A stretch of 40,188 nucleotides of DNA. Origin: Clostridia bacterium. Lineage in GTDB: Bacteria; Bacillota; Clostridia; DSM-8532; SZUA-474. The position numbers were made by a program, and so were the translations under genes. Below, piece by piece: positions 35,517 through 40,188 of this stretch; the stretch's first letter is position 1, and every line of letters starts with the position of its first letter. Where the stretch lies: contig QKEK01000225.1 of NCBI GenBank assembly GCA_003251775.1, positions 1 through 40,188 of the forward strand, given 5' to 3'. Under the pieces are notes generated by a model, which was given only the letters and a program-made list of their open reading frames with translations, was not told where the DNA came from and did no database searches.

Positions 35517-35550
35517 GACAAATTAAGAACCTTGTTGTTTACACAATAAA
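35517..35550 (+). repeat. Dispersed repeat B, well-preserved copy
   Basis: It reads GGACAAATTAAGAACCTTG then TTGTTTACACAATAAA. The first part matches 2515-2533 on the other strand (GGACAACTTAAGAACCTTG), and the second matches 10261-10280. Confidence 0.55.
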
Positions 35551-35575
35551 GGGTCTCAAGAACCCCTGAAACCCT
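35548..35575 (-). terminator. Terminator of tRNA-Leu
   Basis: Directly after the CCA end, AGGGTTTCA pairs with TGAGACCCT (9 bp, one G-T) around an 8-nt loop. TTTATTGTG follows. Confidence 0.6.
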
Positions 35576-35662
35576 TGGTGCGAAAGGCGGGATTCGAACC
35601 CGCACGTACTTGCGTACACTAGAACCTGAATCTAGCGAGTCTGCCAGTTCCACCACTTTCGC
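35576..35662 (-). tRNA. tRNA-Leu(CAG)
   Basis: This is an 87-nt class II tRNA with encoded CCA. The acceptor stem GCGAAAG/CTTTCGC is perfect. The anticodon stem CTAGA/TCTAG encloses TTCAGGT, giving anticodon CAG, which reads CUG. A long variable arm precedes the T arm, where GCGGG/CCCGC encloses TTCGAAT. Its own consensus promoter lies upstream and a terminator directly downstream. Confidence 0.97.
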
Positions 35663-35686
35663 GTAAATATATTAAGTACAAGTGAT

Positions 35687-35716
35687 ATTATACATGATGG
35701 GATAATATCATGTCAA
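35687..35716 (-). promoter_or_regulatory. Promoter of tRNA-Leu
   Basis: On the minus strand TTGACA (35711-35716) and TATAAT (35687-35692) are exact consensus elements, 18 nt apart, ending 24 nt before the mature tRNA 5' end. Confidence 0.75.
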
Positions 35717-35717
35717 T

Positions 35718-35747
35718 AATAAGAACCTTGTTATTTCATAATAAAAT
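35718..35747 (+). repeat. Dispersed repeat B, overlapping a gene end
   Basis: TAAGAACCTTGTT (35720-35732) repeats the core at 35524-35536 in the same orientation, 196 bp away, so the tRNA-Leu gene is flanked by the two copies. On the minus strand this copy supplies the last codons and stop of the amidase gene. Confidence 0.5.
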
Positions 35748-36414
35748 TTACAATATCCATTAAAGACTTATTTAATACCTCAAGCTTACCCTCTAATACA
35801 GCAATCCGCTGTGCTTCGTTCTCATAAAGAGACTTATAGTCCAATTCCTCTTCTACTGATAAACCAAAATACCTGCAAATCGCCCTGAATATCGCTGTTG
35901 CTTCTGCCTTTCTCTTTGTACCATCATTTACATACAGTATATCAGTCTTATTATCAATAAAACAATACTCTGTTATGACACATGGAGCCTTTGTATACCT
36001 AATCATATAGAGCTTATCCTTACCTCTGTAGACCTTACTTTCCTCAGAAAACACCCTTCTTATAAACTGTCCGTTTTTTTTAAACTCCTCTGCTATAAGC
36101 TCTGCTAAGTATTTACCTGGACCACCATTAACTGAATGTATAACCTCAGCTCCAAACGCATTTCCATTCACAGCATTATGATGAATGCATATACAGAGAT
36201 CATGTTTTATTTCATTCTCCATTAATGCCCTTTCAAATAATTGTACTGTTTTGTCAGTATTTCTTGCCATAACAACATTAAAATTACCGTTCTTTATTAA
36301 CATTTCATGTAGATATAGTGAAACGGAAAGATTAATGTCTTTCTCGTATGCATCTATTCCTATAGCACCAGAGTCAGTTCCCCCATGACCTGGAGAAATA
36401 AATATATTGTACAA
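35731..36414 (-). CDS. N-acetylmuramoyl-L-alanine amidase, endolysin-like
   Basis: This 227-aa Amidase_3 protein lacks a signal peptide. The zinc and catalytic motifs are visible: ISPGHGGTDSGAIG at the N-terminus, CICIHHNAVNG in the middle and CVITEYCFIDN near 160. A C-terminal coiled-coil tail (about 190-227) replaces the usual wall-binding domain. The TTG at 36414 is spaced 5 nt from AGAGGTGA; the GTG at 36423 lies inside that site. Lack of secretion and its size suggest a phage-type lysin or a mother-cell or sporulation enzyme. No holin or other phage genes are nearby, apart from a small coiled-coil ORF just upstream. Confidence 0.85.
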   Translation of the reverse strand: MYNIFISPGHGGTDSGAIGIDAYEKDINLSVSLYLHEMLIKNGNFNVVMARNTDKTVQLFERALMENEIKHDLCICIHHNAVNGNAFGAEVIHSVNGGPGKYLAELIAEEFKKNGQFIRRVFSEESKVYRGKDKLYMIRYTKAPCVITEYCFIDNKTDILYVNDGTKRKAEATAIFRAICRYFGLSVEEELDYKSLYENEAQRIAVLEGKLEVLNKSLMDIVNFIMK

Positions 36415-36616
36415 GAAAATCACCTCTTATACTCAAGCTATTATCTAGAGCTTCTTGCGTTGTTACGAATAGCGTATAAATATATAACAACGCAATACAC
36501 TCTATATCTATAATATAATTGTATTCAGATAAAGCTCTAGAGGTGAAATATATTGATATACGTTTTATACAAAATTTCATACCTTCTTGAATTAGCTTTT
36601 GTGTTATTTCTTTTAG
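36415..36616. other. 202-nt spacer with a compact copy of repeat A
   Basis: It contains TTGCGTTGTTA (about 36455-36465) and TAACAACGCAA (about 36485-36495) as an 11-bp inverted repeat around CGAATAGCGTATAAATATA. An outer inverted repeat, CTAGAGCTT (36445-36453) with AAGCTCTAG (36532-36540), encloses it. No coding sequence is supported. Confidence 0.55.
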
Positions 36617-36763
36617 TTATCCTTTCTCGACTAGTTTTTTCTGTAGCTCTAAGGTCAGCTCTTTATAAAGCTCAATTTCATTTCTTAGTTCATTAATTAC
36701 ATCATCCTTAATCCGAACTACTTCTAGTAATTCTTCTCTGTTCATTTCTTCTAATCGATTCAA
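36617..36763 (-). CDS. Small coiled-coil protein of unknown function
   Basis: This 48-aa ORF starts with TTG at 36763, 5 nt after a strong GGGAGGGG site. The product is highly charged and helical (EEMNREELLEVV, NELRNEIELYKELTLELQKK), with heptad-like Leu/Ile spacing predicting a coiled coil. I recognise no family. It is the next gene upstream of the amidase, whose C-terminus is also coiled-coil, so the two may interact. The ribosome binding site and codon pattern support it as real despite its length. Confidence 0.6.
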   Translation of the reverse strand: MNRLEEMNREELLEVVRIKDDVINELRNEIELYKELTLELQKKLVEKG

Positions 36764-36873
36764 GGTAACCCCTCCCTTTTGGCTTTAAATTCACTCTATT
36801 TAATACTTACTTGTTTTTATATAACTCTTATCTTCGTATTTTCATATAATTTATAGTAATCTTAACCTTCCCC

Positions 36874-37650
36874 CTAGACTTTACTCTTTTGATAAAAGAA
36901 GGTTTTTATAGCCTTAAAGTCATATTTCTGACTGCCTATTATTTGTTCAGTACTACCCACGAATAGTATACCATCATCAACCAATGATCTATTAAACTTT
37001 TTGTAAATACTATCCTTTGCTTCCTCAGTAAAATATATCAAAACATTTCTGCATACGATTAAATCCAAAGCCTCAGGATATTTATCGCTTAAAAGGTTCA
37101 TTTGTTTAAATTCAACACAACGCTTAACATCCTCTATTACCCTATAGGAGTCCTCTCCGCATTTTTGAAAATACTTATCAAAATATGTCTTTGGAAGTCC
37201 TTTTATACTTCTTTCAGCGTAAACACCTGTTTTTGCCTTTGCCAAAGCTTCCTTGTCAATATCTGTAGCAAGAATTTTAATTCTGTCTAACGGCAAAAAC
37301 TTGTTTAGCACCATGACCAATGTATAAGGCTCGTCTCCTGTTGAAGCCGCAGAGCTCCATATCTTTATGTTTTTGTTTTTATCCAATAGCTTGGGAAGAA
37401 TCTCTTTTTCTAAAACCTCCCACTGACCAGGATTTCTATAGAATTCTGATACGTTAATTGTAAGATAATTAATAAAATCGTTATACAGCCTTTGATTAAT
37501 CTTTAATTCATCAATAAAATCAATATATCCTGTAAATGCATTTCGACTTATTAACGAATCTATACGCCTTAGCATCTGCTTTTCCTTGTATGCGTTCAAA
37601 TCAATTCCCGAAAGCTTGTATACTTCTGCCTTAAAACCTGAGTAATCCAT
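36874..37650 (-). CDS. cheR: CheR-type protein-glutamate methyltransferase
   Basis: This 258-aa enzyme would transfer methyl groups from S-adenosylmethionine to glutamates of chemoreceptors. The N-terminal helical domain (about 1-75) is followed by NVSEFYRNPGQWEVL, the SAM-binding SSAASTGDEPYTL (the usual form is SAGCSTGEEPYS), ILATDIDKEALAKA, and DLIVCRNVLIYF. The C-terminal GSTEQIIG is typical. AGGAGTGG lies upstream of the ATG. No chemotaxis genes flank it, so it may be an orphan acting with genes elsewhere or in another signalling role. Confidence 0.93.
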   Translation of the reverse strand: MDYSGFKAEVYKLSGIDLNAYKEKQMLRRIDSLISRNAFTGYIDFIDELKINQRLYNDFINYLTINVSEFYRNPGQWEVLEKEILPKLLDKNKNIKIWSSAASTGDEPYTLVMVLNKFLPLDRIKILATDIDKEALAKAKTGVYAERSIKGLPKTYFDKYFQKCGEDSYRVIEDVKRCVEFKQMNLLSDKYPEALDLIVCRNVLIYFTEEAKDSIYKKFNRSLVDDGILFVGSTEQIIGSQKYDFKAIKTFFYQKSKV

Positions 37651-37746
37651 AATACCACTCCTAAAGTCATCAATTCTTGAACAATTGGCTTAATGTCCAT
37701 TAATACATTAACGCTGACTCATTCGCTTGTTAATTATAATTAAAAG

Positions 37747-37770
37747 GTGGCGTACCTGCCGGAACGCCAC
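37747..37770 (-). terminator. Terminator of the ispH-S1 gene
   Basis: GTGGCGT and ACGCCAC form a 7-bp stem extended inward by CC/GG. On the minus strand CCTTTTAATT follows, 120 nt past the stop codon. Confidence 0.6.
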
Positions 37771-37891
37771 GAAAAAGACATAAACTCATTTTATTAAAGT
37801 AACAATAATGTCCCAAGCTGTCAGCCATCTATACTAGGCTTGACTGCATCAGTTTTTCCTTTACCTTCTCAGGCTATTTATTGCACAAAGC

Positions 37892-39946
37892 CTACTCAGC
37901 TTCTAACTTTAAGTCCTTTAATGACTCTCCAATTGTATTAGTCATTTCCTCTGAGTGTTGACTTGGTATTGCATCTTGAGCATTCAAATCCTCTCCTGAA
38001 GCTACCATTACACTTTCATCTTGAGCTCTGACAGGATCTACTGGAGCAACCTCTTTTATGCTTAAGCTAATTTTCTTTAACTCACTGTCAACCTCCATAA
38101 CCTTCATCTCAAATTCCTGACCTATTTCAAGAACCTCATCAGGCTTTGTAAGTCTCATATTTGATATTTGAGAAATGTGTACAAGTCCATCAACCTCTTC
38201 TTCAAGTTGTACAAATGCACCAAATGGTACAAGTCTTACAACCTTACCTTTTACAACTTCTCCAACCTTATATTTCTCCTCTATCTTATACCAAGGATTA
38301 TCTTCACTCTTTTTGTATCCAAGCGAAATTCTATTCTTTTCTCTGTCAAACTCCAGTATTCTAACAGTTACTTCATCTCCTACCTTCATTACTTGTGATG
38401 GGTGCTTTATCTTCTTCCAAGATAGCTCGGTAACATGGATTAATCCATCTACTCCTCCTATATCAACAAAAACACCAAAATCAGTAATGCTTTTAACAGA
38501 ACCTGTGAATTCCTTGCCAATTTCAATATTTGCCCAGAACACTTCTGCTAGCTTTGCCTTCTCCTCTTCAATTAGGATTCTGCATGAACCAACAACTCTT
38601 CTCTTATGGGGAATTACCTCAGTAACAATAAATCTAACCTTCTGCTTTAAGAAAATCTCTAGATTTTTAACATATCTATCACTTATCTGAGAAGCAGGAA
38701 TAAATACCCTTAAGCCACTTGTTTCTGCAATAACTCCACCATTTACTACTTCTCTAACAACAGCCTCAACAGGAGTTTTTTCTTCAAATGCCTTCTGAAT
38801 TTTTTCTATCCCCTTCATTGCATCAACTTTTTTCTTTGAAAGCAATACATTTCCTTCGCCATCATTTACTCTAAGTATATACACCTGCAATTCTGTTCCA
38901 GACACCAAGTCCTTTTCAGGGTCAAAATCAGGATCGTTAATAAACTCTTCCATAGAAATAATGCCGTCGGCCTTGTACTTAAGGTCAACAAATACCTCTG
39001 TATTGTTATACCCTATGACACTTCCTGTCACAATCTCTCCAGATCTTAAAGTCACAAGAGACTCTTCAAATGCAGACTTAAAATCAAATTCTGCATTCTG
39101 CTGTTTGTTTACCATTTCTTCCATTTTAAAAATAACCTCCTTGATTACCCACTCAGGTGTTGAAGCGCCTGCAGTAATCCCTATTTTACTAATTGTTTTA
39201 TTTAAAGGTGGCAATTCTCCATAACCTTCAATTTGTATTGTATTTGGACAATTAACACAGCAAAGCTCATATAGCTTTTGCGTATTAGAGCTATCTCTAT
39301 CTCCAATAACCACCATTTGGTCAACCTCTAACGAAACCTTTTTTGCTTCAGCTTGTCTATTAGCGGTCGCACTACATATTGTATCAAATTTTAAGACATT
39401 TGCAAACTTTTTATTTAAAATTTTTATTATTTTTTGCCATTTCTCAAAAATCAGAGTTGTTTGAGCTACAACACAAGCACTAATATCTCTATATTCTAAC
39501 AATTCTGCATCTTCTTCACTTCCAATTATAATTGCTGAATTTTCACACCATCCATTAATACCCTCTACCTCTGGATGTCGCTTATTTCCTACAATCACAA
39601 TTTGAAAGCCTTCATTATACTTAGCCTCTGTAAGCTCTTGAATCCTCTGTACATACAAGCATGTCGCATCATGTACAGTTATACATTTTTTTTTCAGTAT
39701 TTCATGTTGCTCTTTTCCAATACCATGTGCCCGTACTACAACCGTTGAACCATCTGGAATTTTGCTGATATCTTCTTCAATAACCATTCCCTTTTGACTT
39801 AAGCTTCTATTAACTTGCTTATTATGTATAAGTGGACCAAGTGCAAAAAACCCACCAGTACACTCGTTTGCAACTCTAAACCCTACGTTTACTGCATTTC
39901 TTACACCAAAACAAAACCCAGCTATTTTGGCCTGTATGATTTCCAT
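37892..39946 (-). CDS. ispH: IspH–ribosomal protein S1 fusion
   Basis: This 684-aa protein joins 4-hydroxy-3-methylbut-2-enyl diphosphate reductase (about 1-282) to four S1 RNA-binding domains (about 300-630). The IspH part makes IPP and DMAPP in the MEP pathway; its cluster Cys residues are in AGFCFGVRNAV, HDATCLYV and TICSATANRQ. S1 repeats are recognisable by GSVIGYNNTEVFVDL, FTGSVKSITDFGVFVDIGGVDGL and GKVVRLVPFGAFVQLEEEVDGL. An acidic tail ends the protein. This fusion is well known in Clostridia. The ATG at 39946 is 5 nt after GGAGG; the ATG at 39958 overlaps that site. It lies 46 nt after plsC, as in the usual cmk-plsC-ispH order. Confidence 0.96.
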   Translation of the reverse strand: MEIIQAKIAGFCFGVRNAVNVGFRVANECTGGFFALGPLIHNKQVNRSLSQKGMVIEEDISKIPDGSTVVVRAHGIGKEQHEILKKKCITVHDATCLYVQRIQELTEAKYNEGFQIVIVGNKRHPEVEGINGWCENSAIIIGSEEDAELLEYRDISACVVAQTTLIFEKWQKIIKILNKKFANVLKFDTICSATANRQAEAKKVSLEVDQMVVIGDRDSSNTQKLYELCCVNCPNTIQIEGYGELPPLNKTISKIGITAGASTPEWVIKEVIFKMEEMVNKQQNAEFDFKSAFEESLVTLRSGEIVTGSVIGYNNTEVFVDLKYKADGIISMEEFINDPDFDPEKDLVSGTELQVYILRVNDGEGNVLLSKKKVDAMKGIEKIQKAFEEKTPVEAVVREVVNGGVIAETSGLRVFIPASQISDRYVKNLEIFLKQKVRFIVTEVIPHKRRVVGSCRILIEEEKAKLAEVFWANIEIGKEFTGSVKSITDFGVFVDIGGVDGLIHVTELSWKKIKHPSQVMKVGDEVTVRILEFDREKNRISLGYKKSEDNPWYKIEEKYKVGEVVKGKVVRLVPFGAFVQLEEEVDGLVHISQISNMRLTKPDEVLEIGQEFEMKVMEVDSELKKISLSIKEVAPVDPVRAQDESVMVASGEDLNAQDAIPSQHSEEMTNTIGESLKDLKLEAE

Positions 39947-39992
39947 AAGCACCTCCATGATTTATTGTTGATTTAATTACTCAACATAAAGC

Positions 39993-40188
39993 CTATGTTC
40001 CCAAGGAATAGATTTTATCTAAAATTCCTTCACTAATAACTTCCATTTCTTCCTTTGATAGCTTTGTATCTTTATCTAGCTGAATTTTGTATGGCTTCCC
40101 AAATATAATTTTGACCTCTGAAAAAATCTTATAGCTTGCCTGTACCCTAACAGGCAATATATACGCCCCTGTCTTTACTGCAAACATA
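39993..40188 (-). CDS. plsC: 1-acyl-sn-glycerol-3-phosphate acyltransferase, C-terminal part
   Basis: The last 64 codons of a gene that continues past the window edge. AVKTGAYILPVRVQ matches the segment after the FPEG box in PlsC, followed by the beta strand IIFGKPYKI and a C-terminal helix. The catalytic HX4D box is outside the window. The position before ispH-S1 fits the common clostridial order. Confidence 0.8.
   Translation of the reverse strand, partial: MFAVKTGAYILPVRVQASYKIFSEVKIIFGKPYKIQLDKDTKLSKEEMEVISEGILDKIYSLGT

Noticed and set aside
35517-35747. Direct repeats around tRNA-Leu as prophage attachment sites
   Set aside because: Only the tRNA lies between them, no integrase is nearby, and the same repeat occurs at other non-tRNA sites.
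36374-36580. 68-codon frame overlapping the amidase start
   Set aside because: No ribosome binding site, runs through repeat A, and overlaps a better gene in another frame.

Overview
The window is AT-rich, tightly packed bacterial chromosome of a Clostridia-type Firmicute. The evidence is strong GGAGG-like ribosome binding sites with frequent TTG and GTG starts, sigma-A promoters of the TTGACA/TATAAT type, an IspH–S1 fusion protein next to plsC, a YhaM exoribonuclease, S-layer (SLH) anchoring, and lipoprotein and amidase cell-wall genes. An SLH-anchored GH50-like (agarase-family) enzyme hints at access to algal galactans. I cannot name the species. No integrase, transposase or CRISPR array is visible.

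Layout. 1–2.6 kb: an OmpR-type two-component pair (-) with an unusually structured 145-nt gap. 3–4.2 kb: ychF (+). 4.3–6.5 kb: a divergent NarL-type two-component system whose kinase is split by an in-frame stop. 6.6–11 kb: a serine-hydrolase lipoprotein (-), asnB (+) with a terminator just before its ribosome binding site, and a plsC-like acyltransferase (-). 11.3–18.2 kb: a 1540-aa SLH/GH50-like surface protein (-) and a B12-binding radical SAM protein (+), separated by about 0.7 kb of AT-rich DNA. 18.3–22.7 kb: DUF4097, PhoH-like, YhaM and DUF502 genes (-). 22.7–29.7 kb: aromatic amino acid genes aroF-aroB-aroA-aroC-pheA and aroE (-). 29.7–36.8 kb: a secreted amidase, DUF116 protein, DEAD-box helicase, M61-like peptidase, tRNA-Leu(CAG), a second amidase and a small coiled-coil ORF. 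36.9–40.2 kb: cheR, ispH–S1 and a partial plsC.

The most striking find is upstream of aroF. Between a near-consensus promoter and a Rho-independent terminator lies an unlisted 38-codon ORF with 15 Phe/Tyr/Trp codons. This has the layout of a classical leader-peptide attenuator, a mechanism better known from Proteobacteria than from Firmicutes. In the same operon aroA and aroC each carry a frame-breaking deletion; the aroC one fits an 11-bp slippage between 7-bp repeats. If these are real, the strain cannot make chorismate although its regulation and flanking genes look intact.

Other structure includes two families of short dispersed intergenic repeats, a candidate structured RNA between the first response regulator and its kinase, terminators inside the asnB and possibly GH50 leaders, and a Phe-rich mini-ORF ending two bases before the aroE start codon.
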